This document shows, one piece after another, positions 32,946-46,144 of a DNA stretch of 64,000 nucleotides. A program made the position numbers and the translations under genes. The stretch spans positions 7,099,332 to 7,163,331 of the forward strand of contig CM022667.1 in NCBI GenBank assembly GCA_012295275.1, given 5' to 3'. Position 1 is the first letter of the stretch. Each line of letters opens with the position of its first letter. This DNA is from Chrysomallon squamiferum. Lineage: Eukaryota > Mollusca > Gastropoda > Neomphalida > Peltospiridae. Under the pieces are notes generated by a model. It had not been told where the DNA came from and made no database searches. It worked only from the letters and a program-made list of their open reading frames with translations.

Positions 32946-35900
32946 TATAGAATTTTTTTTTTTTTAAATTTCAGATTGCTTATTTTAAAATTACTAAAAA
33001 AGTATTTATCTATGTTTGAAATGAAACTTTTAAAAAATAAATAAATAAATAATAAAAATAATAAATTATTATATGCATTCATTTAATTTAAATAAATGTT
33101 ATTTATTGAATGATTGTTATGAAAATTGTCAAAATATTTAAACTGTTAAATGTTTCTTTTTCCTACATGTGAAAAATTAATGATTTTTAGAAACCAATAT
33201 TTTTGTTATTTGAAAAGTTTCTGAGCACACTGACAATGAATGCCTGTCTGCCATTGTTCTCAGTGCCTTTCTCTTCTCACGTTTATCTAAAAGTATCTAA
33301 TACTGATATGATTGTGAGAGTTATCTGTTCTGAAGTCAGATGCTGATATTATTTATTTCTTTAATGTTTTGTAAATTTTTCAAATACATTCTATGCAGCC
33401 CTGTGATAAAAGTGTTTCTGCAGTTTAATTTTACCTGTCACACCTGCATATACTACTTACACTGTATTCTATGTAATTACTGTGTGATACACAGGATATG
33501 TTAACCAGGCATCATGTACAGTTTTACTTTGTAATATATTCACAGATGTATATACTTGAATATCACTTGATGTATATGTTGTAAAAAAAAATTAAAGGAA
33601 CATTTAGCATAACACTTTTTAAACGTTAAACTGCACTACAAATTAACAAAATGAATATATATCTTCATTATTATTAATTCTCATTTTCAGTACAATTATT
33701 TTGTCATCCATATTTATAAAATGTCTTAAATATTTGCTATTTTGATACAATGAATCTGACTGGATAGTGTTAAGTCATAAACAAAACCACATTTCACTGA
33801 TGTAATAGTTTATTTTGTTAATGAAAATATTTATCCTTCACTTATATAATAATAATAAGCAAATATTTCTGAAAATAATTTTCACTCCAGTATCAAAGTA
33901 TGATCTAAGCTGTAATTTGAACAACAAAAGTATGGTTTTGGGAGGACTATTCGTTTTTTATTTTTTTATTTTTTATTTAAGTTTAGCACTAACCATAGGA
34001 AAGATTTCTGCAGTAAAAACAGTAGTGTAGGTACTGGATGTAATCTGTGTACATCTAAAATATTCTTAGTTACAATTTGTGCAATATCTGTATTTCCATC
34101 ATGTTTGTGTATTTATTTCACTCTCTACTCGTGTTTGGAGACAAATTGAGAATTCAGATTGTAAATGATACAACAAAGTGTGAGATTTTTTGTTTTCTTT
34201 TCCACATTTATGTTACTAATGTGTTTATGCATTTATTGCATTCCGTCCAGATATCTGCAATATTTTGTTAAATTGTTAATACTTTCTGTGATATTGACAA
34301 ATCTTCAGTATATTTTTGTGTACATTTCTTGAAATTAAATTTTATTTGCAAGTTTAAAGTTTCTTTGTTCATATGAAAAGTGCGTGTGGATGCAGAACAT
34401 CTTTACTGTTATTAAGCTGTATGCATAGTTTCTTGTTCTGACAGCTTGCACAGCAAGGTTGGAGTTACTATCTGTGACAGTGAATATGTCTGCACTAAAT
34501 TCAGTATGAATCTTATCTGAAGATAAAAACAAAACACAAGTTCAATGAATGTTTTAATGAAAATATTAAATAGAGAAGAACTTTAATTCAAATACAAACA
34601 CTTTGTAATTTCAAAATAATTATGTTGGTATAACAAACACCAGTAATATATGGCAGTGTTTTAATACGTACAAGACTGCATTTAGGATGCAATTTGTTAA
34701 TTTCAGTTTCATTCTCAATTAAACATTATTTAGGATGCAATTTGTTAATTTCATTTTCATTTTCAATTAAGCATTATTTAGAATGCAATTTGCTGATTTC
34801 AGTTTCATCCTTTTTACAATAAACAGAAAAATAGTTATTTCCTTTAGTAATGATGTATAAATATTTCAAAGTTTGTGAAATTAAAAAACAATTTCAACTT
34901 TTATTAATTTTTTATAAAAAAAACAACAACACTGCAGTAACCTCAAAGAGAAATAATTAAACACAATATTTTCAATTAATTTCAACTGCTATTTGAGTAA
35001 CACAAGTTAACAGCCTGTATTATTAATACAGGAACTAGCTCATCATTTTAATTATTTTACTAGATTTTCAAAATGTTAAACTACTAGTAAATACTTTGCC
35101 ACTTGTTTTACATAAACACAGTTCTAGTTTTTACAAGGTAAACACATTAACAAAGACTAACAGTAAATTTACTCTGCTGGTAAGAGTGGACAAGAATTCA
35201 TCAGTCTGAGAAACCACGTTTCTGGTAACAATGAAGCTATCTCCAGTCTTACCAGAATAGGTACATAATTTAAAAAATATTAGAAATTAGTATTTCTGGA
35301 TGGATGGGATTTTCACTTTCATTAATAGTTAATTTTCAACAATCATGGGAAACAAAACATTTTAAAGTTTGTTATTATCCTAAAATTATATATCTTCTAT
35401 AGTAAAATAACTCAAATCGGAACAATGTAAATTATTATTTTTATCAGTGCAACTAACAATTTAAACACAATAACTAACAAAGAATTTGAGTATATCAGTT
35501 AACTGAAATTGTCATTAAAGCTATTTACGTACAGTCAATTGTTACATAATTAACTACACAACTGAGATATGAGACAGAAGCATTTAACAAAAAATATTCA
35601 AACGTATAAAAATAAGAAGCACTTTTTTTATATACAAATATGTACAGTCTTGTGAAAAATGTTACATCTTTGTCTAGATTTGTGAAAAATAATACGTTTT
35701 TATCATGTTCAGTTTACAGCATCTTTCACCTTTTTTTTTTAAATATATCTGTAAATGTGATAAGTCATGATGATATTATTTTGATAATATTTGTGAGAAC
35801 ACATTTACATGGAGTTTTGAAATCAGTTACTGTACTTTTACACTTTCAAACAACAGATAATCTCCCCTGTTAATTTATAAAACAATAATTTCTCTTGTTT

Positions 35901-36009
35901 TGAACACATTAGGTGCAAGCACTAGACTTATGAATACAACAATTAGACTGATTTCATGTGATTTTTGTTGTTTTCTGAAGATTCCACTGATACAACATGT
36001 GAACTGATT

Positions 36010-36170
36010 TTATATGTTTTTGACATGAGTAATAAACTAATTTCATGTGACAACATTTTGATAGGCTACATCAATACAATTGATAAACTGATTTCATGCG
36101 ACAACATTTTGACAGGCTACATCAATACAATTGATAAACTGATTTCATGTGATGATGTTTGACAGGCTGT
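36010..36170. repeat. 51-bp repeat (3 copies) near the E2F stop codon
   Basis: The unit contains tgataaactgatttcatgtg, acaacattttgacaggctac and atcaatacaat. Confidence 0.85.
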
Positions 36171-36204
36171 ACTGATAAAACTGATAAGCGCTGCTGTTGC
36201 CAAG

Positions 36205-39200
36205 TTATATAGACAGGAGTGGAACATCAAACAAGTCACAGGCTCCCTCAGTGTCGTCCAGGTTGAAGTAGTAGTCACGGTCAGATGGAGGTGGACTCAG
36301 TCGAAGAAGTGGAGCAAAACCTGATAAAAACACAAATAAGTGACACGTGTCATAATGAAAAAAAAAATAAGATGCTGATGAAGATAAAAACAAGATGTTT
36401 AATAAGATAAAATCACAGAATGATGAAACAATAATGGGCAGAGAGGAAAACATGGACTGCTAATGAAATAAGTTTGGTTTTATAATTTTTTTTTTAAATA
36501 TGAACTTTGGGAATTTAGCTGTGTAAATGCTGTTTACTGAAACATTACATCTGCCTGCACTGGTTTTTCATGACTGGTACAAGGTTTCTACTAACAAAAA
36601 GTGGCAGACTTACTTTCTGAAGAAATAAGATCTTCAATAAATGCACCATCAATGCCTGAAACAAAAATTAAAAAAATACCACTTTATTAAAACAGGAACA
36701 GTTTAAATAACAAAGCTGATAAAATGCTGGATATGTAGGGGAAAAAAAAAAATCTACTTAAAGCACAGTTTGTTGTACAAGAATAATAATAAATATTTAA
36801 TACCTAAATCACTGCGGGATGGGTCAAAAAGTAAATCAGAGGAGAGAGAGTCCAGACCAAACTGCACTGAACTTGATGAGGTAGATGCTGTAAGAAGAAT
36901 TAGTTCAGTTCAGTAATTTTATGGACTGAATGTAAAAAATAATTAATGTTATTAAAAAATAGAACCCTTTGTGGCAAAAAATTATTACATTTTTTTTGTT
37001 TTTAAACTGGCCTCCACAAATCAGAACTGAGCTTAAATGTATCTTATATCTTACAATTTTCAAATTTACAAAACACATTTCTACTAAAATTAAATGCATC
37101 TTTTTCTGCAACAACAAAAAGTTTTTATGTTAGAAAAACCATTAAAGTTGATAATATAAATAAAAGAATACAATGATATTTGAATTGGATACTTCAGTAA
37201 ATGAAAAGATTAATGTGTGTAACAGTACATACGTTGTGCCTGTTCCTGTGCTTGTTTCCGTGGTGATGACCGAGTAGCCATTCTGGTGACAGGGGGGGTG
37301 TCTGTTGATGAGCCTTGTAGTGTGGACTTCTGGGAAGTTTTAGCTGGTGAACGCTGCTGACACAAAAGTTATAGTTAACTGTGTAAACATGAACATTTTT
37401 CAGGTAAGATAACAGAGGATGAACTTGAACTCAGAGAAGAATGGAAAAATAGTAAAATACAAAAATTAACATTAAGAAAAGAAAAATTAGAGGTCAAAAG
37501 AGGTGTCTATGTAGGAAGAATAAATGTGTTTTATAGTCAGCTGTGACAAACAAACGTACAGTCAGCTGTGACAACACACCCACCTTTCCCTGCGATTTGG
37601 CATTTCCCTTTCCTTGAGCAGGATCAACATTTTGATTTTGCTGCTCTTCGTGTTGTTCAACCATGTCTTCTTTAGCTGGTGGGACTTGTACTACCACAGG
37701 ACTGGTGTTTTCAGCGTCCTTGTTAACAAGGAGGACATTGATGGCTCCAGCATGACTCTTCAGATGAATCTGGTAGTTCTTCTTGAAACCTGGACCCTGC
37801 AAGTGTTTAAATTCTAAATCACTGTCACCCTTTATGTGTTTCTACAACAAACCTTTAGTTTTAGTTCTACAGAAACTTCAAACTTTTGTGTAGAGTTAAA
37901 ATAAATGTCTGACTGAATTAAGTAAAACTGAATGGTGAAGACAACTCACTATTTCTGGAATGGGCACTTCAAGCTGGGTTCCAGATGGTGCTTGTATCGC
38001 TAGGAGAGTGTCACCCTTGAAACACTTACAAATATCTTCATGTGTCACATAGGCCAATCTGAATACAATCAATCAGCTTTTTAATGAGAACAACATCCAT
38101 GATAACTCCTCACAAACACCCATAAATACACACACACTTACAAACACATATACACATACTTACAAAAAACATACATATATATATAATCTATATATATACA
38201 CACACATATACAGTATTCCCTCGCTATTCGCGGGGGTTACGTTCTTTACCCCCCCCGCAAATAGCGAAAAACTGCGAATATTGGATGCAGTTTTAAAACG
38301 TCTATTATGAGATTATATACAGTACTAAATGCTTCCCAAACACTTTCTAAAGACACTCTTACTCATTAATACAGTAATAATGTAGTAATATTGCATGCAG
38401 TTATGTATTTCACTAATGTAGTAATGATAATGTAAACACATTTTAATTTTGTACTGAAACAATATTTTAATCAGAAAGAAACATAAGTACAGGAGGACAG
38501 TAACACTGCATAGCATAGTTACCCATACTGTATTACTGTACCGTAAAGTCATTTTCTATGCGTACAACATATGTATTAGAATTGACAGAAAGTGGAACAA
38601 ATTTAAAGGCAAACAGACAGATAAATACAGTACGCACAGTTCAGGTAATAATAATACAATTCAGTAATAATATGCAATTAAAAACATTATTAATACACGG
38701 TCACAAAAAATATGCACTGTACATACAGTGTATGCATTTATAAAAAAATACGTACTGTATTGCAATAATAATTGAAAAAATTTGATATTGTTTGTGCGGT
38801 TTACCGAGCATTTGTTTTTATGACGTTATGATGCTCGCCTGGTATACCAGCATACGATGCGATAGGGTTAAGAGCCTAACCTGCGAATATGCGGGGCCGC
38901 GAATGGGGAACCGCGAACAGGTGAGGGTATACTGTATATATTGACTTAATGTACACTTTATTTATGCAATCTAAATAACAAAACCTACATTCTTCACATA
39001 TTCAGTCTAAATAATAAACATGTAGCTCTTTTACAGATATGTCATTAAACCACAGAAAACAATACTTTTCAAACTGAAATATGTCACTGTAAGAGAAAGG
39101 AACAAATGGTAATTTTGATAAAAGTGAAACTACCTCGTGTTTGTCACTTCATCTGTGACATTCTTGATGCTCTGCTGAACCCAGATTTTGTGTTTGTCTA

Positions 39201-41084
39201 ACTCTCGCTCCTGTCGTTCCAGTTCATCAAGTTCTTCTTTCAACACAACCAGACGGTTTGAAATCTCAGTGCTGTTACACCCGGCACAGGCACCCCTGTC
39301 ACGATCAATTAGAAACGAGTATCAATAAATTAAGTTTTTAATTGAGACACTTCACAACTGCTTTTGGTAAATTTCATCTTAGCATCTTTTGTTTCTCTAG
39401 GATGATACATTTTTCGGAAATCAGCTAAATTAACAAATTTCTTTTAAAGAGAGTTTCTACATACTTCCATTGGATGCTGTTTTTAGACTTCTTTTCAATG
39501 AGGCCGATCCCTTCAAGAACATTGGTGATGTCATAAATTCTTCTCTTCTGACGAACCTCAAGCTGATCAGCAGCCTGGTAATTAAATTCAAAATTCACTG
39601 TAATTGTATGTTAAAAAAACAACAAAAAAACACCTTCTGTGAAAATTGAAAAAAACTGAAGAAACAAAATCACTTTTTAGTTTTTGACACAACCATTTAG
39701 AAAATTTACTTTTTCAGATAAATGTTACATGGTTTTTTGCAAAAGGCAGTGCATGTACACAGTTAATATAATAATGCATAACATCATTCATGCAGCCATA
39801 ATAAATGGAAAAATGGTTTATAACATGGTTAATTTTTTTGTACTACCATAACATTTTGTGGAAGATGCTGCATGAAAACTATTTGATTGATATTCCAAAT
39901 TTTGAATTTATATATTTAGAAACAAACACTACAAAATAACAGGATGAAAATATTGGAAAAAATAAACTTGAACTAGTGTTTTTTTTATGGTAATACATAG
40001 GGATGTTACTATCAAGTTTCAGTTCTGTAATATAAAAAAAATAATAACATTTTTGTTTTAGCTACATGTGTGCCCTTAATGTTATAAATAATACAGTTGT
40101 GTGCCACTGTTGAATGTATTTTAAAATATTAATTGTATAAATTCATAGATTAACTCAATAACTGGCTAAACAACACGTAGAACAATAATGGTAATACATT
40201 TGAGGGGAACCCCAGCAAATTTTCAGCTGATTCATTATATGACTGGATAGTTATCATTCATGATTCACATATTTATACCAGTGATGACAATATCTGGTTT
40301 AGTCAGTTTCAGTAATAAAAGATAGTTTTGACAAGAAAAAACTGACAGGAGGTATAAATTATGATTTATAATAACTATCTTTATCATGTTAACATCTTTT
40401 CATTAATTTCAGTATGTCTGCATCATTTTATTTAATGACTCAAAATATTTTCACACTCTTAAAAATGCATCTGCTAATTTATCGTTTGATAGCATATCTT
40501 CAAAAACTATAAATGATAGCAAATACTTAAATTAGAAAATGTAAAATAATTTTACTCATACAATTAATTAGTCTACATGTCTGAAAATACTACTACTACT
40601 ACTAATAATAATAATACGTAAGCGTTATTTTTAACAAATATACAGGAAAGTGAATGAAGTTAAAAATATTTTTCAGTGACAGCTGGTCACGTGACACAAC
40701 ACCACCAGAAGATCATTCACTGATTCATTTATAATAATTTAAAAATAAAATTAGTGATGCATAATTAAACAGAAAAGTAAGGTTATAGCGAAATAAATAT
40801 AAAAGTAATATACTTGAATAAAAGATAACATCTATCTAATCTGACATCGGAAAAGTTTCAAAACAATGAATTGAATGAATGGAAAACGTGGAGACACTTG
40901 GTGACTTGCTTCGCGTTACCACTTAATTCTAATAAAATAAGCTTGACGATCACATTTTAAAAATAACTGCACGTACCACTTTTAGATCAAGTACTCCATC
41001 TTTAGCCTGTTGTAAAAGTGAAACAAATCTGGTTGTTAATAATCCTAAGCTTTTCTCGTGTCGACTCGAATTTGGGTCAGCCAT
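36205..41084 (-). CDS. E2F4/5: E2F4/5-type transcription factor (complete, 9 exons)
   Basis: Cell-cycle transcription factor of the E2F4/E2F5 class, which binds DNA with a DP partner and is held by p107/p130-type pocket proteins in known relatives. Exons in transcript order: 41084-40977, 39574-39465, 39295-39134, 38058-37950, 37796-37584, 37356-37233, 36887-36804, 36655-36614, 36320-36205, giving 355 residues. ATG is at 41084-41082 ([20 protein letters not shown]). The winged-helix DNA-binding domain spans about residues 9-75, including [20 protein letters not shown]. The dimerisation helix ([20 protein letters not shown]) is at about 90-115. The marked-box region ([50 protein letters not shown]) is at about 127-190. 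The C-terminal pocket-binding motif is [20 protein letters not shown]. Length matches human E2F5 (about 346) better than E2F4 (about 413). One acceptor (37356 or 37353) is ambiguous by one codon. Confidence 0.93.
38211..38934. mobile_element. Non-autonomous pogo/Tigger-like DNA transposon (MITE) in an E2F intron
   Basis: The left end reads CAGTATTCCCTCGCTATTCG and the reverse complement of the right end reads CAGTATACCCTCACCTGTTC. They match in the CAGTAT-CCCTC core and again at TTCGCGG. The element is flanked by TA on both sides (TA target duplication, as in Tc1/mariner/pogo families). GC-rich terminal segments stand out against a very AT-rich host. The interior has no transposase-like frame, so it is a deletion derivative or MITE. 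It lies in the E2F4/5 intron 38059-39133 and leaves both splice sites intact. Confidence 0.8.
39575..40976 (-). other. E2F4/5: First E2F4/5 intron
   Basis: 1.4 kb of AT-rich sequence; a short (TAC/TAA)n run near 40588-40616 is the only repeat noticed. No exon or element recognised. Confidence 0.6.
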
Positions 41085-42034
41085 CACTGATATGGTGGAC
41101 GCTTCAAAAAGAAGGCATTTATGATGCCATTACGTACCGCAAAGTGCGATAAACAACTTTCCTGTTAAGAAACTAGTATAATTTGCATTCAGTGAAGTTC
41201 GAGAAAAATAAACCAATTATTATATTAATTTTAACGCTTATTGACTGATGCTAAAAACATTAAAACTATTGAAATGCGTGAAAAAACACAATATATAACT
41301 ATTTATGTATTGTTTACTCTTTTGTCCTAAAAAAAAATAAAAAATAGTAAATAAATAAATTAAAGTCAATTCGATTTTAACCATGAATACAATAAGAAAT
41401 ATCTGTTGATCTAGTGAAATATCTGGTTAGTTTTTGATTCATGTTCATAAAGTTTCTGTTTTAAAGCTCAAGATCAATACGCGGATTTGACGAAAAGTAT
41501 AATTTACTATTTGATCGTTCTTTTCAGCTCTTTGTGGTTGTTCATCCTTTAGAAAATGATGAATATCCGGGTTACAGTAATGGACGCGTCCTGGTAACTG
41601 GAACTTGGGGAAGTTCTATAGTTGGTACGAACATGTGCACAGTTTTGATCTTTATGTTTGATTTAAAAAAATAATAATAATAATAAAAAATAAAAAATGA
41701 CATTCTGTCAGATACTTTTAGAATCATAGAACAGTTCTCCCTGATTATTAAGACATACTAAATATCAAAGTGTACTATACGAATAATTTATTGTTGATCA
41801 TTAACTTAAGTTAATGTATTATGTAGGTATTATCTAAGTCAATAAGTGTCTTTTTCAAGATCGAGTCGATAATCGTAGCATCAATAACATAATGAGTCTG
41901 GATTATGTCAATAACTACAATATACAGAAGAGAAACGATAGACATTTTTATAATTTATAATTTTAGTTATGTATTTAGTTTGTTATTTCAGGTTCAAAGG
42001 TGGAAGTTTTGAAATGTGTTAAACCCTGGTGAAA
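41085..42034. promoter_or_regulatory. Head-to-head intergenic/promoter region between E2F4/5 and BTBD17
   Basis: Only 950 bases separate the two start codons, so both promoters must lie here or within 5' introns. I see no clear TATA box. The 41530-41595 stretch is less AT-rich and ends in a donor-like CTGgtaact; paired with the acceptor at 41991 it could be the BTBD17 5' UTR exon. A small open frame starting ATGATGAATATCCGGG (about 41553) sits in it. Confidence 0.35.
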
Positions 42035-43435
42035 ATGTTATCTGGGTCAGTGCTGCAAGGTGAACATATTAACAATTCAAACAGTACTTTGCAGAAACTG
42101 CTTGCTCTCTATGTCGGGTCAGATCTCAGTGATGTAACCCTGGTGGTTGGCTCTAAACTTTACCATGTTCACAAACTTATACTGAGCATGTGCAGTGATG
42201 TCCTCAAGACTATGCTAACAGACATTAAGTGGCCTGAAGCATTTAAAGACTGCATTATTCTTAGTGAAGAACCAGAGTGTTGTGATGTTTTCAGTGACTT
42301 CATCCGCTACATGTACACCGGCAACATCCACCTGACAGGGCAGTCTGTACTTCCCGTTCTTACTCTTGCTGACAAGTACAATGTCCACGACTTGTCAGAG
42401 ACATGTGTCACCTTCATGTATGACAACTGTGATGCAGCTGCTGATAACCTGTTTGTTGTTTCATGGCTGCAGTATGCAAGGTTGTGTTCATACAAAACTC
42501 TGGAACGATGCTGTCTCCGTTATATAGAGTGGAATTTCCAGAAAGTTTTAAACAGCACAGACTTCCTGTCAATGAGAGCAGAAACTCTGATAGATTTTTT
42601 ACACAGCTCCAGCCTCGTTGTGATAGATGAATATTCTTTGTTTGAGGGAGTCAGACGATGGCTGTTGTACCAGAAATACAACAGTTTCCTGTCAAAGCCA
42701 GGTTTTGAAAAACTCTTACACAAAGTTCTTGCTCACATAAGATTCTCAAAATTCAGACCAAACCAGCTGCAGTGTTTCACACAAGATTCGTTTATGATGG
42801 ATATCTCACAGATGTTGTCTGATAAACTCCTAGTTACACCATCGTCTCACAAACCTGTGCGTGAGTGTTGCAGTCAGCAAACCTTGTTGGGTTGTATGCC
42901 AAGAAACTACCTCTGTGAGGACTGGAGCACACAGCTGATAGTGGAGAACTTCACGACTTTTGAAAATCATGCCTGCCGCACTCTTTTCTTCTCAACCCCT
43001 GCCACCAGCTGTCGAAGTGGTAGTGGCATGCTGGATGAAGATGAGACAAGCTGGGACTGGCAGGTGGATCTCTATCCTAAAGGAATTTTCTTCCCACGAG
43101 GAATTCTCATTGGTCTGCAAGAGAATTTTCTGTTAGATGAACAGGAACACAAAACTGTCCGCATTGGTGTCATGGCAAAATGTTTCCATGGAAATCGCCA
43201 TGTAGAAGTGTGTGTTTTGGCAATAGCTCAGGGTCAGGAAAAAGGTTCAGAGTTTGTGAAGAACATTGTGAGAAAAAAATGTATTTTTGACTGCGATGGT
43301 TGTCTGTGTAATATTGACAACATAGTCCCTTATGCTGACATGCAGGATGTGAACTCTTCTTATTTAACAGGTCCTGATAAAAACACATTTAAAATTATCA
43401 TCATCATTAAACCATTAACAGAAAATGTCGAGTAA
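42035..43435 (+). CDS. BTBD17: BTB/BACK-domain protein, BTBD17-like
   Basis: A single uninterrupted exon codes for 466 residues from ATG at 42035; the upstream GTG at 42029 is in frame but not a plausible animal start. The BTB/POZ fold covers about residues 20-135 (SDLSDVTLVVGSKLYHVHKL; FSDFIRYMYTGNIHLTGQSV; VLTLADKYNVHDL). The BACK domain covers about 140-250 (AARLCSYKTLERCCLRYIEW-like helix; DEYSLFEGVRRWLLYQK). The C-terminal beta-rich region contains PRNYLCEDWSTQLIVENF and WDWQVDLYPKGIFFPRG, the arrangement seen in BTBD17. I see no N-terminal signal peptide, although vertebrate BTBD17 is annotated with one. BTB/BACK proteins usually oligomerise and some recruit cullin-3; there are no Kelch repeats here. 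An acceptor-like tttatttcag at 41982-41991 suggests a spliced 5' UTR. Divergent from the E2F gene. Confidence 0.85.
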   Translation: MLSGSVLQGEHINNSNSTLQKLLALYVGSDLSDVTLVVGSKLYHVHKLILSMCSDVLKTMLTDIKWPEAFKDCIILSEEPECCDVFSDFIRYMYTGNIHLTGQSVLPVLTLADKYNVHDLSETCVTFMYDNCDAAADNLFVVSWLQYARLCSYKTLERCCLRYIEWNFQKVLNSTDFLSMRAETLIDFLHSSSLVVIDEYSLFEGVRRWLLYQKYNSFLSKPGFEKLLHKVLAHIRFSKFRPNQLQCFTQDSFMMDISQMLSDKLLVTPSSHKPVRECCSQQTLLGCMPRNYLCEDWSTQLIVENFTTFENHACRTLFFSTPATSCRSGSGMLDEDETSWDWQVDLYPKGIFFPRGILIGLQENFLLDEQEHKTVRIGVMAKCFHGNRHVEVCVLAIAQGQEKGSEFVKNIVRKKCIFDCDGCLCNIDNIVPYADMQDVNSSYLTGPDKNTFKIIIIIKPLTENVE

Positions 43436-45469
43436 ACACAGCGAGGCAAGCCGAACTCTGCCTGGAAATTCATTCTGAGTTATTTATAATCTTTCCTTTA
43501 CTCATATATCTTCAGTAATACTCTTTCACTCTTTGAGTCTAGTTAGACTTCAGTCTAAATTGATAATTATGTTAGTAATTTTGAAATGTTCAGAAGTAAA
43601 AAATCAATTTGGATACAAACACCTAATTTTTATAACTGCTATGCAATATAAAATTATTCCTTTTATAATAAAGTTGAAAATTACATTATTAGATATTGCT
43701 CTTCAGAATAAATATGTTATTATAATTTAATTAACTCCCTTTGTAATGTGTTTTTAGTTAAAGACCAGTGTTGTATGAAGCAACATCTTAGTAAATTTAA
43801 AATATAAATTGTTTTGAATTAAAATTAAAAAGCAGTCATTTGTCAGATATTTAAAAATATAAAAAAAAATATATTAAGAACTTTTCGGTTTTACTGTTTA
43901 ATGAAGTCTGCTTGGATGTGATTTCTTATATACATATCTTCCTACCTTATCCATTTCCAATCCAAGCTAGGTCAAATCTGTTGTATTATGCCTTCTCTTA
44001 TCTTAGAGAAATTTTCTAGGTATTTTGTTTTGCTGTAGATCGCACACCAAAGTAGCACCCATCATTGTTCACATATACTATGTAGATTTAGTGAAACACA
44101 TTATTATTAATATGACCAGGCACAATGATGTATATTTAATGTTAAAAAGAAATAATAAGTAAAAGGTTAATTTCATGAAACTGAACATTGCCTTTGTTAT
44201 CAAAACTGTAAACAACTGTATATAATAGTCACATGATACAGTACATGGCCAGAATATAAAGAAACAATTCTGAATTTTATTTAATTTTATAATACATCAA
44301 TTTTACTTCTAATAAAATTACTTGTTACAATCAAAAAAAAATTGCTACTCAGGTAAATATGAATATTATTACCTGTTTGCTAATAGTATGAATGTTTTAA
44401 CTGGAAGCAGGTAAAATACTGCTGGTCTTATTTGTAATAGGAAATTGTTCACTGAAAAAATTATGTGCCATATTGTTATTATTTTCTTGTTAATATTTGT
44501 AACTACATTTATACTCATTAATACTGACTTGTTGTGAAGTGAGCTGCATGGTTCGAGGATTCTCTCTAGATTTGTACAAATCACACATGCTGACACATGT
44601 AAAATGATGTTACTTTACTCTGTACAAGTTCATACAATTAATTACCTGTATGTACTGCCAGGAACTGATAAAACACACACACATGATTCTGATACATGCT
44701 GTATTTAACCATAAGAATATAATGTGAATTTTGGTTGGCCAAACCCAAGTATAAGGCAAGTGAATTGTCTGTCCAAGCGATTTACACACTAATTGTTGTT
44801 GTTAGGTAATATATTCCATGAACATTTTTAATACTGAATAACAGTTTTTAAATTAAAGTGAAATGAAAACCATTTATACAATTATTAATATTTAACTGAT
44901 AATTTTTTTTGAAAACCATCTCAGAATTTTGAATGATGGACGTTATAAACCTGCTTGAAAATTACTTGTTCTTTTATTTAAGAAAACTAATAAACAACTT
45001 TTCTTTTCTTTTATTATTATTCAGCAATAATAATGTGGATTTGAATTTTTGTTATTATAATAATAGAAATAAATAAATCAATAAAATAAATGGTACATAT
45101 GTGGTTTAATAATTGCAATAGTTTTTTTCATCCTTTATATTTTTCATTCTGGTTTTCCTTCATTATTAACTTGAAAGATTTGTCTATTTTGTGTTTTGTT
45201 ATTATTTCTTTACACTTGATGTATTCATTGCCTGCTTTTTATTAAGGTAAAATATATTATTTCTCTATTTGTGTTATTTTCTCCTTTCCTGTATTCACAT
45301 TATCACATTGTGTTAAAATATCTGTCTGTAAATTTAAAATTTATTAGTTGTCTTTTGTCTCCATAAAAAAAAAGATGATATTATTATTAATCAATTTCAA
45401 ATGAAAAGAAATCACTTTTATTTTAGATACTTCTTCCTGATTTAATAAATAAATAAAATAAAATAAATA

Positions 45470-45512
<43 letters not shown>

Positions 45513-46144
45513 GAAGTTACATAAAGTAACAGGGATAAAAAAAATAAAAAATAGTCATTCCTTCTGTTTTTTTAGTTTGTCGGACACGTTGAGTCAGCAG
45601 ACTGATCCCACTTGCTGAGCCGACCGAGTCATTTCCCGTCACTGCTAAGAGACATGTCTAACAAATGTTTCAGGTTGTACTGGTTTGCCTCATCGAAAAG
45701 AGAATCCCATGAAGTTGCGGCAGCTGGTTTCTTCTGTTGCGTGCTCCAGCTGTAAATACAATGTGTGCATTAATTATAAAATACGATTTGTCCTTCCTTT
45801 CTTCATTTATACAGAAAATCAGATGATGGTGCGGCTTTCGTGCAGAATACTTCGCTTGCTAAAAGAACCAATCATAATCCTTTCTTCCACATAAGGTTGT
45901 GACGTTAAACTGCATAGCAACGAGATTTAAATATATCACGATTATTTGTTCGTTATTGAAAGATGTAGCGCAGACGATATGATATGGAAAATGATCTAGG
46001 TTCTTTAGTTTGAAAAGTCTAAAACAGATAGTATATCTACACGTTTTCTCAGAAACAAATGACGATTAATTTAGAATAATAGAGTGACGTCACTTGTTTT
46101 AAACTGCAGAAAGTTCTTATCTTAGAGGGAATATAGAAAGAACA
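43436..46144. other. Intergenic region between BTBD17-like and RGS-like genes
   Basis: It contains several AATAAA hexamers after the BTB stop (for example near 43664 and 43707), (CA)n at 45471-45509, and a GC-richer stretch at 45575-45900. The last may be promoter/5' UTR of the RGS-like gene; its open frame (about 45685-45894) lacks a supported splice link. No gene called. Confidence 0.55.
46085..46092. promoter_or_regulatory. CRE-like palindrome TGACGTCA upstream of the RGS-like gene
   Basis: A full CREB/ATF palindrome sits about 53 bases before the inferred start codon at 46145. Position is compatible with a core promoter or 5' UTR element. A second copy at about 48428-48435 is intronic, so chance occurrence is possible. 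Confidence 0.35.

Larger units (their letters stand above)
31906..36204. other. Convergent intergenic region (kinesin / E2F4/5 3' ends)
   Basis: AT-rich sequence with a diverged accagattatttattttaaa repeat (32650-32940) and a 51-bp repeat near 36010-36170 (tgataaactgatttcatgtg). A short minus-strand frame with an acceptor-like context lies near 34375-34520, but its identity is unclear. No gene called. Confidence 0.6.

Noticed and set aside
34335-34532. Minus-strand exon-like frame (ADIFTVTDSNSNLAVQAVRT) with acceptor-like tttttatcttcag
   Set aside because: Isolated, downstream of the E2F stop, no recognisable domain and no matching partner exon; left uncalled.
41553-41592. Upstream ATG frame MMNIRVTVMDAS as an N-terminal BTBD17 exon
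   Set aside because: Joining its donor to the 41992 acceptor reaches a stop before the BTB start; at most a uORF or UTR exon.
42029-42034. GTG at 42029 as start of the BTB protein
   Set aside because: Animal genes rarely start at GTG; the ATG at 42035 is in frame and sufficient.
45685-45894. 69-codon frame before the RGS-like gene
   Set aside because: No supported splice link to exon 46787 and no recognisable domain; may be 5' UTR or promoter sequence.
45908-45921. X-box-like AACTGCATAGCAAC upstream of the RGS-like gene
   Set aside because: Matches only 12 of 14 consensus positions and no independent support for RFX control.
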